The position numbers were made by a program, and so were the translations under genes. Shown here piece after piece: positions 33,729-42,843 of a DNA stretch of 64,000 nucleotides. The notes below the pieces were generated by a model. That model was not told the origin of the DNA. It did no database searches and saw only the letters and a list, made by a program, of their open reading frames with translations. How positions within the stretch are numbered: the stretch's first letter is position 1; each line of letters starts with the position of its first letter. The DNA is from Myxococcaceae bacterium JPH2. GTDB lineage: Bacteria > Myxococcota > Myxococcia > Myxococcales > Myxococcaceae. The DNA is taken from positions 1 through 64,000 of the forward strand of contig JAEMGR010000018.1 in assembly GCA_016458225.1 (NCBI GenBank). The letters are read 5' to 3'.

Positions 33729-35126
33729 CTACCTCAGCGTGACCGGCTTGAGGAAGTACTGGCTCACCTCCAGGACGACCTGGAGCTTGGTGAGCGTGGC
33801 GGAGGGCACCACGAGGCCCTTGTCGAAGACCTGGAGCGTGAAGCCCTTGTCGTCGAAGGCGACGAGGTACACGGTCGGCGCTTGCACCGCCGCGTTCGCC
33901 ACCAGCATGGGCTTGACGACGTACTGCCACGTGTCGGGTTTGTTCGAGTAGCCGTTGAAGGTGAACGACACCTTGCCGTCCGCCGCGCCCACCGCGTAGG
34001 CCTTCAGCCCGTTGTAGGCGCTCTTGGCGTCACCGGCGGGATCCATCGGCACGGTGCCGGCGGCCACCATCAGGTAGTCCGGGAGCGCCGCGGGTCGGTG
34101 CACCGCGGTGGTGTCCCTCACGAGACCCGCGAGCGCCCACTCCTGCATCAGCCGCAGATGCCAGAGGAAGGGTCGGGTCGACTCGTCGATGCCAATGGGC
34201 GTGGCGTCCTTCACCTTCCAGTTCGCGCCGCCCAGCTCCTTCACCACCGGCACATCCACCGCGGCCAACAGCACGCAGTCCACGTCCGAGGAGGGGAGGG
34301 CATTCACGGGCTGCTGGCACCCTTGCGCCTCGCCCAGCCAGTTGGGGCGCCACAGCGCGCGCAGCTCCGTCGCCCACACGCGCAGCGCCGCCCGGAGGAA
34401 CGACTCCACGTCCCCGGCGTAGACGCGCAGCGGCGCGGCGGGAGACGTGTCCAGCAGCCAATCGGTCTCCGGACTCAGCGGTGAGGGCTGCACCACGGCG
34501 GCGCGCAGCGCGGCGAGGAGGTCCGCCAGCGTGGCGGTGCCTGTCGCGTCGGGGACGACCTCCATGTGGGCGCGCAGCCAGCGCACCAGGTCGCGCACCG
34601 CCTGCTCCTCGGTGGGCTCCTCGGGCGGCGTGAGGCGGAACTCCAGCTTGAAGTCATCCGTGCGCCGCGAGGGCGCCATCGAGTCGTCCTCGGTGCGGCA
34701 CGGCTCGCCGGGCACCGGGACCGAGTCCGTCTCACAATCGCGATACGAGAGCACCACCCAGAGCCGCAGCACGCCGGCCACCACGCGGGCGTCCACCGTC
34801 GTGCCTTGGGTGAGCAGCCAGTCATTGAGGGACGCGCATTGCGCAGGCGTCACGCGCACCAGCTGGCCGCGAGGGCTGAGCGCCACGCCAGGCGCCACGC
34901 GCACCTCGGGGCCTCGGCTTCCCAGGCCCGTGGTGATGGCGAGTCCCCAGGCGGTGCCGTAGCCCAGCAGATCGCGCGCCAGCCACCTGTCTCGCTCGGA
35001 CAGGTAGGCGAACTCCTGGGTGAAGTCGTCGACGCCCAGCACCATGCCCAGCACGTAGTTGACGTGCTTCGTCGGGTCGGGCGCGGCGCGCTGCGCAGTG
35101 GTGGTACTCGGACCAAAGCCGCTCAT
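33729..35126 (-). CDS. eCIS-associated fibre/baseplate-like protein, second paralogue
   Basis: 465 aa; overlaps the Cis12 stop by 4 bp (ATGA), strongly linking it to the baseplate genes. The N-terminal domain has HVNYVLGMVLGVDDFTQEF and RWLARDLLGYGTAWGLAITT, then VAPGVALSPRGQLVRVTPAQ. The rest is mixed and ends in a beta-rich domain (KVSFTFNGYSN…). No signal peptide or membrane helix. The layout (short conserved N-terminus, variable C-terminus) resembles tail appendage proteins. Function is inferred from position. Confidence 0.62.
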   Translation of the reverse strand: MSGFGPSTTTAQRAAPDPTKHVNYVLGMVLGVDDFTQEFAYLSERDRWLARDLLGYGTAWGLAITTGLGSRGPEVRVAPGVALSPRGQLVRVTPAQCASLNDWLLTQGTTVDARVVAGVLRLWVVLSYRDCETDSVPVPGEPCRTEDDSMAPSRRTDDFKLEFRLTPPEEPTEEQAVRDLVRWLRAHMEVVPDATGTATLADLLAALRAAVVQPSPLSPETDWLLDTSPAAPLRVYAGDVESFLRAALRVWATELRALWRPNWLGEAQGCQQPVNALPSSDVDCVLLAAVDVPVVKELGGANWKVKDATPIGIDESTRPFLWHLRLMQEWALAGLVRDTTAVHRPAALPDYLMVAAGTVPMDPAGDAKSAYNGLKAYAVGAADGKVSFTFNGYSNKPDTWQYVVKPMLVANAAVQAPTVYLVAFDDKGFTLQVFDKGLVVPSATLTKLQVVLEVSQYFLKPVTLR

Positions 35127-37897
35127 TGGATGTCACTCCCCTGAATCGAACGGCGCCCGAGCGAATCCCTCCCCAGGATGTGCCGGTCCACGGCGTCCTG
35201 CGGGGGCCTCGGGGCCAGATGACTCTCTGCCAGGTACTCGCGTCCGAGCTGCATCGCGGGCATCAGCTCGGGGGCTCGGCTGCCCAGATTCACCAGCGTG
35301 TCCACGCCCAGCCGGGCCTCGCCGACGCGCAACATGGCCCAGTAGAACTTCACGTCGAACACCGTGTGGGCTGGCTTCTCCAGCTCCACCACGCGCAGCG
35401 CGCGCTCCAGTTGCTCACGTTGCTCCAGCGCGGCGCCGCCCTCGGGCACGGGCAGCACCACCGTGAAGCGATGCGCCGCCGCGCGCACGGGAAGCACCAC
35501 GGTCTCGAAGTGGTACCAGTCCACCAGCGCGGCGCCGTCCGCGGGCAGCGTCGTGGGCAACGCGACCTGCGAGAAGTCCGTCGCGTGGCTGGCATGCGCG
35601 AGCGCGTAGGCGTCGAACTGCTGGTAGCGACGCGCCAGGAAGTCGCGCCAGCGCGGTGCGTCCGCGTCGGTGGCGGCGGGAACGAAGCCGAGCGAGCGCG
35701 CGCTGAAGTTGCGCCACGCCTCGGCCAGCGTCGCGTCCGATGGCGCGCGCAATGGATACGTGTCCGGCAACGATGCCTCGGAGATACCTGCATCCGTCAG
35801 GGCGTCGCGGTAGCGCGACACCAGCAGGGCCCGGCCCTGCGCGGGCTCCCAACGCGGCGCGGGCGCGACGACACGCAGGCCTCCGGCAGGCGGCGCGATG
35901 GGCGCGATGAAGGGCGTGCGGGCCGCGCGGAATCGCTCGACGATGCGGATGCGCGCGCGGGTGGGGTCCACGTCCTCCGTGAAGAGGGAGGCATCCACGC
36001 ACGGGTCCAAGGCGAGGCGCAGCGCCATGCGCAGCCCGCGCGCGGTGCCCCGCCACTGGAAGAAGTCCAACGTGTGGCGCAGGAAGAGGCGCCGCCGCGG
36101 CTCATCCCAAGCGGGGTCCAGCACCACCGCGAACCATGAGGCCAACCACTCGAGCGCCTCGGGAGGCGCGCCGCGTGCGTCGAAGAGGACCTGGGCCGCG
36201 GCGATGCGATCCTCCAGGGGGGTGAGCAAGCCCTCGACGTTCGCGAGGAAGCGCTCCAGGAAGCCGGCGGACTCGGGCTGCTCGCGATAGAGCGCGGGCA
36301 GGTAGTTCTCGGCGTAGGAGAAGCGCGGGTACCAGATGCGCAGGGCGAACAGTCGCGGCGTGGTGCCTCCGCCTCCGGTGAGCGTCAGCTCGACCTGGGC
36401 ATAGCGACCTCGGGCGCGCTGGAAGAGGACCTCGAACGTGCCGCGGTACTCGCCGCGCGCCGCGGGCGCGAAGGGTTGCTCGGAGCCGCTCGCGCGCTTC
36501 AGCAGCGCGGGTTCCTCGGAGAAGGGCTGGGCCTCCAGCTCCGCCACGTCATTGGCGGCGCGGCTTCGCACCGTGACCGAGGCGCCGGGAGGAATCGAGG
36601 CATCCAGCATCAGCCGGTGCCACACGCACTCGGGCGTACGGCCATCCAGCACGGGCGTGCGGAGCGTGGCGCTCGGCGCGAAGCGGGGCCGCCGTTGCGC
36701 CACCAGCGGGATGAAGGTGTCGCCGAAGTCGTAGTAGGCGCTCTGCGCGAAGGCGATGAGCGCCTTGCCTCCGAACAGCCGCATGGGAAGGTACTCAGCC
36801 AGGGGCGTGGCCCCGAGCTGCGCGCCCGGTGCGCCGTGCAACTCGAAGGCGAAGGCCTGGTTCCCGTCCCGCGCGCCGACATACAGGCGGTCCGGAGCGC
36901 CGCTCTCACCGCGCACGAGCGCCATGTCGTGCGCCACCAGCGGGAAGCTGAAGGCCGGGCTTCCAGGCTGCGCGAGGCTGGCGACCTCCAGCGGTACGGG
37001 GACTCCCTCCGGCACGCCGTCGCGGAACACGAGCAGCCGGCTGTCGGTGGGGCCTCGGTCCAGCACCATGACTCGGCCGTCCTGGAGGACCTCCACCGAG
37101 ATGGGATCTCGCGCGGCATTGGGGCCCGGGGAATTCAGGGCCACGGGCTCGGGGAAGGTCTCGGCGGCGGTGCGGCGCGTGAAGCTCCCGTCGCGCGGTT
37201 GGAACGCATCCACCTTCGCGGCGGTGACGACCGTCTCGGCGCCCGTGCGCACCGCGCGCAGCGATGCATCCAGGTACCAGAGCCGCTGATGCTCGCGGTC
37301 GAGCACGACGGCGCCCCCGGACGGCGTCGCGGCGAGATCCCACGGGGTGAAGGGCAGACCGGCGGGAGGCGCGGGCCAGAGGTAATGCGTCGGCGGGCCG
37401 CCCGAGTGCAGGTCGAACACCAGGATGCCCGCTGGCGCGACGGTGCCCACCACGAGGTAGTGGTGCTCCGTGACGGCGAGTCCGGAGAGAGACAGCGGCG
37501 CGAGCGGGGCGGGAGATGCCACCGGACCGAACTCGCCTCCGCGGGTCTCGCTCGCGGCATCGAGCGGCACGGGCCAGAAGTCGCTCGTGAGCCGAGAGCC
37601 GCTGGACAGGACCTTCACGGTGCGACCATCGCGGTCAACCCAATAGAAGTTCCCGTACCGGTCGCGCGCGCCGCCCCGTCGATCCTCCAGCGCGGGTTGC
37701 CGGTCACCCGTACCCGAGACAAACGCATACAGCTCCGCGCGGAGGGCCACCTCGGAGCGCACCGTGTCCCAGGACAGGTCCACGGGCGTCGCGGGCGAGC
37801 CCTCCCAGGATTGCCCCAGTGGCTGGCCGTCGCTCGTGCAGCGACTCCAGTCGTCGCGGCCCAGCAGCAGGTGGAAGCGCGTGCCGTTGGCGTCCAT
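35123..37897 (-). CDS. cis12: eCIS baseplate wedge protein (Cis12/Afp12-like, gpI-like domain)
   Basis: 924 aa from the ATG at 37897, 2 bp after the Cis11 stop. The C-terminal half carries the phage-tail-protein-I-type baseplate segment: YAENYLPALYREQPESAGFL, LEDRIAAAQVLFDARGAPPE and RRLFLRHTLDFFQWRGTARG. The N-terminal half (about 60-420) is a repeated beta pattern that may form a propeller-like domain (AVVLDREHQRLWYLD, VMVLDRGPTDSRLLVF). Known: Afp12-type proteins form the wedge of the baseplate together with Cis11 and Cis9. It follows Cis11 directly, in the canonical order. Confidence 0.82.
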   Translation of the reverse strand: MDANGTRFHLLLGRDDWSRCTSDGQPLGQSWEGSPATPVDLSWDTVRSEVALRAELYAFVSGTGDRQPALEDRRGGARDRYGNFYWVDRDGRTVKVLSSGSRLTSDFWPVPLDAASETRGGEFGPVASPAPLAPLSLSGLAVTEHHYLVVGTVAPAGILVFDLHSGGPPTHYLWPAPPAGLPFTPWDLAATPSGGAVVLDREHQRLWYLDASLRAVRTGAETVVTAAKVDAFQPRDGSFTRRTAAETFPEPVALNSPGPNAARDPISVEVLQDGRVMVLDRGPTDSRLLVFRDGVPEGVPVPLEVASLAQPGSPAFSFPLVAHDMALVRGESGAPDRLYVGARDGNQAFAFELHGAPGAQLGATPLAEYLPMRLFGGKALIAFAQSAYYDFGDTFIPLVAQRRPRFAPSATLRTPVLDGRTPECVWHRLMLDASIPPGASVTVRSRAANDVAELEAQPFSEEPALLKRASGSEQPFAPAARGEYRGTFEVLFQRARGRYAQVELTLTGGGGTTPRLFALRIWYPRFSYAENYLPALYREQPESAGFLERFLANVEGLLTPLEDRIAAAQVLFDARGAPPEALEWLASWFAVVLDPAWDEPRRRLFLRHTLDFFQWRGTARGLRMALRLALDPCVDASLFTEDVDPTRARIRIVERFRAARTPFIAPIAPPAGGLRVVAPAPRWEPAQGRALLVSRYRDALTDAGISEASLPDTYPLRAPSDATLAEAWRNFSARSLGFVPAATDADAPRWRDFLARRYQQFDAYALAHASHATDFSQVALPTTLPADGAALVDWYHFETVVLPVRAAAHRFTVVLPVPEGGAALEQREQLERALRVVELEKPAHTVFDVKFYWAMLRVGEARLGVDTLVNLGSRAPELMPAMQLGREYLAESHLAPRPPQDAVDRHILGRDSLGRRSIQGSDIQ

Positions 37898-37899
37898 GG

Positions 37900-40176
37900 C
37901 TACCGGCACTCCTCGGGAACGACAGGGACGGAGACGAACGGACGCTGGGGCCCGCTGGCCACCGGCCCCGTGCCGCGCAGCGCATCGAGCGAGGGCGCAT
38001 CCCCCACGGCCACGGACAGCCCCGCGAGCCGAGGGAGCTGCAGGCCCCGCAGCGGCACATTGTCCTGCTCCGCGCCCGTGGCGAGTCCGAGCCGCACTCC
38101 GCGTACCCACGCAACGCCCGGAACGCGGCTGCACACGGCGGACAACTCGAGCGCGACCACCGTCTTGCGCAGAGGCCAGCCGCGGTTGGCCGGCGCATCG
38201 AGCAGGTCGGTGCCCTCCGGCGGCAGGGGCGAGAGGAACTCCTCCAGCGCCGCGCGCACCGCCTCCGTCACCACCGCCTGGGACACGCCCGCCACCAGGT
38301 CCACGCCCACCGTCACCCAGACGGGCTGGTACTGCGGCCGGCGCACGAAGACCTCGGTCGTCACCAGCCGACGCGGGGCGATCCAACAGGCGATGGCATC
38401 CAGGAAGCTGTCGGGTCCGGCCGAGTCCGAGGGGTCCGGCGCGTTTCGCGGGATGGCCAGCAGCGTGACCGCGCCCGGAGCATCGCCCGGCTCGTTGGGG
38501 GAGAGGGCGGGGTGGAACGCGGGGAGCACCTCCACGCGCCCCACGGCGACGCCGGGGGTGCGCAGCACGAGCGTCTCGAAGTCGCGCGCCGTCACCAGCC
38601 GGTCCCGATGCTGCAGGTAACGGGCGATGTGCTTCTCACCCTGGCGGGCGTCCTCGGCGTCCGCGCCGCCCCAGGTGGCCAGCGGGTTCTCCACGCTCAT
38701 GCCAGGGGGCAGCGAAGGCCCGCTCGCGATGGCGCCCGGCCCCACGTTGCCGGCGCGCCCCACGCCGTGGTCGTAGCTGGCGCGCAGCGTGGATCCGAGG
38801 GGCGGCCGTGCGCCGTGCGCGCCATCTCCGAAGCGCAGCTCGCCGGACTCCGAGTCCACCGTGAACACCTTGGCGGGCGCCGTGCTCGCGGCCCACGAAC
38901 CCGGGGGCATGCGAGGGTCGGGCACCGCGACCTCCGGGCCCGCGCTCATCAAGTCATCGGTCTCGGTCCACTCCGTCTCCACGTCGTTGACGGAGACCGT
39001 GAGGCGCACCGAGCCGGGCACCACGGGCACGCGTGCGAGCTTGACGCTCTGGTCCGGCTCGCCCGTCCCCAGCGGCAGCACCTCTCCCGTCACTTGCTCG
39101 CACTGGCGGACGGGCGCGGCGTTGAGGCCCACCCAGAGCAGCCGGGTGGCGGTCGGCGCTGAGCTGGTGATGCGCAGCCAGGTGAGCACGCGGCCTGCTT
39201 GCTCCTCGTTGTCGAGCGCGGGCGGGAAGTCCCGCGTCCCCGCCTCCAGCGGGTCGAGGTTCGACCACAGCCGCAGCTCCTCCTCGGTCGCGGGCAAAGC
39301 GATGTCCACCACCGTGGGCGAGGAGGGAACCTCGACGGTCGTGAGCGTGCGCCAGCTCGCGTTGCGCAGCGCCGGATCCTCGGGCAGCACGCCGCTGGGC
39401 GGCAGCCGAGGCACCTGGAACTGGAGCACCGCCGAGCCCGTGGGCGTGGCGCGCTCCCCCGGCGGAAGTGAGCGCCCATTCGAGGTCTCCGCGGGGACGA
39501 TCCCGAGCGTCAGGACGCGGCCTCGCAGCGCCTCACGCGCGTGGGTTATCGCGTCGGGCAGGCGCCTGTCCGCGGGCCGCAGCAGCAGCGCGACCCACAG
39601 GGCCTGGTCCACCGCGTCCGCGCCGAGGTCCAGCGCCTCGGTGCCGCGCGGAGAGAAGGGCGTCGTCGTGTAGAACTGGAGGCTGGTCAGCGGCGCGGGC
39701 GGTGGCTGCGTGACGGTGAAGGACGCATAGAGCTGCTGGTAGTACTCCTTCACGCGCGCCTCGGGCGTGACCGCCTTCTTGTAGAAGAAGGCCGCCTCCA
39801 CCGGCAGCACGTCGAGTCCGCGCTCGGTGCGGAAGGGGACTTGGCCCGCTCGCACTTCCACGCCATCGCTCAGGGTGAGCGTCTGCGGCGCGCCACCGCG
39901 CTCGTTGCGCAGCACGACCATGCCCCGCGCGGACGCGGCGGGCTGGAGAGGCATCCCCAGGAGCTGGAGGAACTTGAGCCGGTTGCGCTCCGGTATCTGG
40001 TTGGCGCGGTACAGCAAGCTCTCCGTGAGGAAGGCGAAGAGCTCCAGCAGCGTCACGCCCGGGTCGGACTTGTTGAAGTTGGTCCACTCGGGGTTGTGCA
40101 GCGGGATGCGCGCAAGCGCCTCATCCAGCAGCTGCTGGTACGTGCGGTCGTCAATCGTGGGGAGGGTCAGTGGCAC
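37900..40176 (-). CDS. cis11: eCIS baseplate protein (Cis11/Afp11-like, gpJ-like)
   Basis: 758 aa. The N-terminus (TYQQLLDEALARIPLHNPEW, SDPGVTLLELFAFLTESLLY, NQIPERNRLKFLQLLGM) is the hallmark of putative baseplate assembly proteins of contractile tails. The C-terminal part (ENPLATWGGADAEDARQGEK, RLVTARDFETLVLRTPGVAV) is the gpJ core. Known role: forms the triangular wedge of the baseplate. Encoded 6 bp after gp25 and 2 bp before Cis12. Confidence 0.88.
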   Translation of the reverse strand: MPLTLPTIDDRTYQQLLDEALARIPLHNPEWTNFNKSDPGVTLLELFAFLTESLLYRANQIPERNRLKFLQLLGMPLQPAASARGMVVLRNERGGAPQTLTLSDGVEVRAGQVPFRTERGLDVLPVEAAFFYKKAVTPEARVKEYYQQLYASFTVTQPPPAPLTSLQFYTTTPFSPRGTEALDLGADAVDQALWVALLLRPADRRLPDAITHAREALRGRVLTLGIVPAETSNGRSLPPGERATPTGSAVLQFQVPRLPPSGVLPEDPALRNASWRTLTTVEVPSSPTVVDIALPATEEELRLWSNLDPLEAGTRDFPPALDNEEQAGRVLTWLRITSSAPTATRLLWVGLNAAPVRQCEQVTGEVLPLGTGEPDQSVKLARVPVVPGSVRLTVSVNDVETEWTETDDLMSAGPEVAVPDPRMPPGSWAASTAPAKVFTVDSESGELRFGDGAHGARPPLGSTLRASYDHGVGRAGNVGPGAIASGPSLPPGMSVENPLATWGGADAEDARQGEKHIARYLQHRDRLVTARDFETLVLRTPGVAVGRVEVLPAFHPALSPNEPGDAPGAVTLLAIPRNAPDPSDSAGPDSFLDAIACWIAPRRLVTTEVFVRRPQYQPVWVTVGVDLVAGVSQAVVTEAVRAALEEFLSPLPPEGTDLLDAPANRGWPLRKTVVALELSAVCSRVPGVAWVRGVRLGLATGAEQDNVPLRGLQLPRLAGLSVAVGDAPSLDALRGTGPVASGPQRPFVSVPVVPEECR

Positions 40177-40182
40177 GGTGTC

Positions 40183-40575
40183 TTATCCCGCGAGCGTGAC
40201 GCCCAGGTTGATGCGCTCTTTCGCCCCCGTGGCGACGAGCTTGTAGGTGATGGTGGCGATGGCGCTCCGCGCGTCCGCTGGGTCCTGCTCCACCGTCACG
40301 GAGTCCACCGCGATGCGCGGCTCCCACCGAGCGAGGGCGCGGCTGATGCGCTCGGCGAGCTGATGCCGCGTCGTCACCGTGTTCGGCTCGAACAGCGATT
40401 GCGCCAGGCTCCCACCGAACTCCGGCAACAGCATGCGCTCACGCTGCTGCGTTCCCAGGATGACCTGGATGGACTCGCGCACGTTGCGCTCGCCCTCGGA
40501 CCATTGGATGCGTCCATCCGGCCCCACCCGAGGAGGAAAGCTGATGCCACGCCCGAGCAACTTTCCGGTGTCCAT
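40183..40575 (-). CDS. cis9: eCIS baseplate wedge gp25-like protein (Cis9/Afp9-like)
   Basis: 130 aa, typical length. The gp25 signature is present: ESIQVILGTQQRERMLLPEF and GGSLAQSLFEPN, with the EPR motif represented by WEPRIAVDSV. Known role: connects the spike hub with the sheath and nucleates sheath assembly. Encoded between the membrane-anchored protein and Cis11. Confidence 0.88.
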   Translation of the reverse strand: MDTGKLLGRGISFPPRVGPDGRIQWSEGERNVRESIQVILGTQQRERMLLPEFGGSLAQSLFEPNTVTTRHQLAERISRALARWEPRIAVDSVTVEQDPADARSAIATITYKLVATGAKERINLGVTLAG

Positions 40576-40579
40576 GCGG

Positions 40580-42127
40580 CTAGCCCTCCTTCACCTTCGG
40601 CAGGCAAATCTTCAGGAAGGGCATCCACCAGAAGATGATGTTGAGCAGGCTGAAGAAGATCATCAGCACGATGAACGCGCACAGCGTGATGATGGGAATG
40701 GAGAACATGCACAGCTCTCCCAGGTTGAACGACGTGCCGGCATCCAGCTCTCCGTCCATCGTCTTCTTCAGGTCCTGCACGCGAGACATCTGCTTGCGCA
40801 GCCCCTTGGACAACGCGAAGCCGACGTTCTTCTTGAATTTGCGCAGCCCCCGGATGCTCGTATCGACTGGCAACACGATGCGTACCGGCCGCCCCGGTGC
40901 ATCCGGGTCGAAGAACGGCGCCAGCCGGAAGTCTTCTGTCGGGGGGCTCACCACGGGCGGACACAGCGGACCGCACGCGGGCCGCAGGTACACGCAGCGC
41001 AGCACGTAGTGCGTCTCGCCTGGATCCTGGAGTTTCGCCACCGCCACGGGCTCCGACGGCAGCGTGTACGTCCCGGTCACCACCGCCGCGAGCAACGCGG
41101 CCCGCAGGGTGTCAGGTGACACGCCGCTTGCGCGCAGGTTGAAGTCGAGCCCCGCGGTCTCACCGCGCCCGAGCTGCGCGCGGTGCTCCCAAGCCCACGT
41201 GAGCGCGGCGCGCCACGTCGTGGCCGAGCCCGGGACAATGGGCTGGTTGGCCAGCAGCAGGTACAGGTCCGAGCAGGCGCCGCCCGGGTTGGTGCCCCCC
41301 GGCAGCGCGGTCCAGAAGGCCGGCATGCGCGTGGCCAGCAGCGTGGCGAAGTCGAGCAGGAGGAACCGGGAGACCTCCTGCTGCGCGGCGGTCTGCTCGT
41401 CGCGCTCGGCCTGGGACGTGCCGCCCGGCAGGTCCTTCCAGCGCTTGAGCTGTTCGTACGTCCCAGCCACCTTCGCTTCGGCCTCGTCCTTCAGGGCCAC
41501 TTGCGGGTCCGCGGGCTGGAAGGACTCCGCCGCCTCGAAGGTGGCCTGGCTGGAGGTGGGGATGAGCCCGACGAGCATGCGTCGGCGCTTTCCCTCCACC
41601 GCGAAGTTCACCGGGAAGAGCGGAAGCTGCTCCTCACCCGCCGCGAGCCGCGAGGCTTGATCGGATGCCAGGGGCTGCCAGATGCGGAGCTTCTTTCGCG
41701 GGTCCTTCGTGTCCGGGACCCACGCCTCCTCGATGCCCCCTGCGCCGCGCCGGCGCAGCACGAAGGCGGCCTTGTCGCCGTGCGCGGTGTCCACCACGTG
41801 GTCTGGGAGCCCCGGCAGGCGGCACACGAGGCTGGCGGCGACCAGATAGAACCGCCCGTGCGCCGGCTGGTAGAGCTTGAGCGGTGTTGTCGGCGGATCA
41901 TCCGGCTCGCCGGGGTAGCGCTCTCGGTGGCTCTCGTACTTCGCCACCATGTCGCGCAGGTCCGGTCGCGCTTCGGCCTGGAGCCGCTCGGACAGCTCCT
42001 CCATGAACCGGTCCGAGTCGAACTGGAGGAGCCCGGGCGCCTGCATGCGCGAGGCGTCGTCTCCGGCGCTGGCCCAGAGCGGCGTTGCGGTCACCCACTG
42101 GACCGGATGGGGCAGGGTCGTGGCCAT
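40580..42127 (-). CDS. eCIS-associated protein with C-terminal transmembrane segment (possible membrane anchor)
   Basis: 515 aa; its ATG shares one base with the stop of the spike gene (TGATG). Most of the protein is soluble-looking mixed alpha/beta with no known motif. The last 46 residues are strikingly different: a long hydrophobic stretch from GELCMFSIPIITLCAFIV through LNIIFWWMPFLKICLP to a short basic tail, enough for one long or two short membrane helices. No signal peptide. Known: some eCIS are membrane-anchored through baseplate-associated components, as in cyanobacterial thylakoid-anchored systems. Position among baseplate genes and the C-terminal hydrophobic tail suggest a similar anchor here, or a tail-anchored assembly platform. 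This is inference. Confidence 0.7.
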   Translation of the reverse strand: MATTLPHPVQWVTATPLWASAGDDASRMQAPGLLQFDSDRFMEELSERLQAEARPDLRDMVAKYESHRERYPGEPDDPPTTPLKLYQPAHGRFYLVAASLVCRLPGLPDHVVDTAHGDKAAFVLRRRGAGGIEEAWVPDTKDPRKKLRIWQPLASDQASRLAAGEEQLPLFPVNFAVEGKRRRMLVGLIPTSSQATFEAAESFQPADPQVALKDEAEAKVAGTYEQLKRWKDLPGGTSQAERDEQTAAQQEVSRFLLLDFATLLATRMPAFWTALPGGTNPGGACSDLYLLLANQPIVPGSATTWRAALTWAWEHRAQLGRGETAGLDFNLRASGVSPDTLRAALLAAVVTGTYTLPSEPVAVAKLQDPGETHYVLRCVYLRPACGPLCPPVVSPPTEDFRLAPFFDPDAPGRPVRIVLPVDTSIRGLRKFKKNVGFALSKGLRKQMSRVQDLKKTMDGELDAGTSFNLGELCMFSIPIITLCAFIVLMIFFSLLNIIFWWMPFLKICLPKVKEG

Positions 42128-42843
42128 CACCACACGTTCCCCGCGCCCGGCGTGTACGAGGCGCTGACCACGCTGTTGGTGATGACGGTGTCGGCCTGCA
42201 CCACGCCGCTGAAGCGAGACATGCCCGCGTTGACGGTGAGCTGGCTGGCCGAGATCTCCGCCATGCTCGCGTTGACCGTCACCTTCGCTGACGACGTCAC
42301 GGTGATGCCGCTCGCCTCCAGCTTGATCGAGTTGCCGTTGCTGTCCTTCACCTCCACGGAGCCGGGCCCGTCCTTCAGCGTCATCGTCTGACCGCCCGGG
42401 GTCGTGAGCGTGAGGGTCTCCTGGCCGTCCGTATCGTCCAGGGTGATGACCACGCCGTTGCGCGAGTGGATGACCTTGCGGGCGTTCTTGCCCCCAGCGT
42501 CCATGGCCTCGGGCGGATGGTCCTTGCCATTCCACAGCGCGCCCACCACGTACGGCCGGCGCGGATCTCCCGCCTCGAAGCCCACCAGCACTTCGTCTCC
42601 CACGTCCGGGACGAACCAGGTGCCGCGCCCCGGTCCCGCCATCAGCGTGGCCAGCCGCGCCCAGGCCGTGTACTGCTCACCGCCCGAATCTGGCGACCAG
42701 GGCAGCATCACCTTCACGCGCCCCATGTTGCTCGGGTCCTTGAGGTCCACGACCTTCGCCGGATAGAGGCCGAAGAAGCGGCCCCCCAGTCCGTGGGCGC
42801 CGCGTGAGTCCGCCACCTGCTCCCAGGGCGAGTGCTCCGTCAT
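42127..42843 (-). CDS. cis8: eCIS spike protein, gpV/Phage_base_V-like (C-terminal half of a split Cis8/VgrG)
   Basis: 238 aa from the ATG that overlaps the preceding stop by 4 bp. An OB-fold beta barrel (FFGLYPAKVVDLKDPSNMGR, VKVMLPW; GTWFVPDVGDEVLVGFEAGD) is followed by a repeated beta-strand stretch rich in T/V/G (TLTLTTPGGQTMTLKDGPGS, then ITVTSSAKVTVNASM), the triangular beta-prism of a spike. Known role: central membrane-piercing spike, forming a trimer with gpD. Here spike and hub are separate genes, whereas VgrG-type Cis8 is one protein. Confidence 0.85.
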   Translation of the reverse strand: MTEHSPWEQVADSRGAHGLGGRFFGLYPAKVVDLKDPSNMGRVKVMLPWSPDSGGEQYTAWARLATLMAGPGRGTWFVPDVGDEVLVGFEAGDPRRPYVVGALWNGKDHPPEAMDAGGKNARKVIHSRNGVVITLDDTDGQETLTLTTPGGQTMTLKDGPGSVEVKDSNGNSIKLEASGITVTSSAKVTVNASMAEISASQLTVNAGMSRFSGVVQADTVITNSVVSASYTPGAGNVW

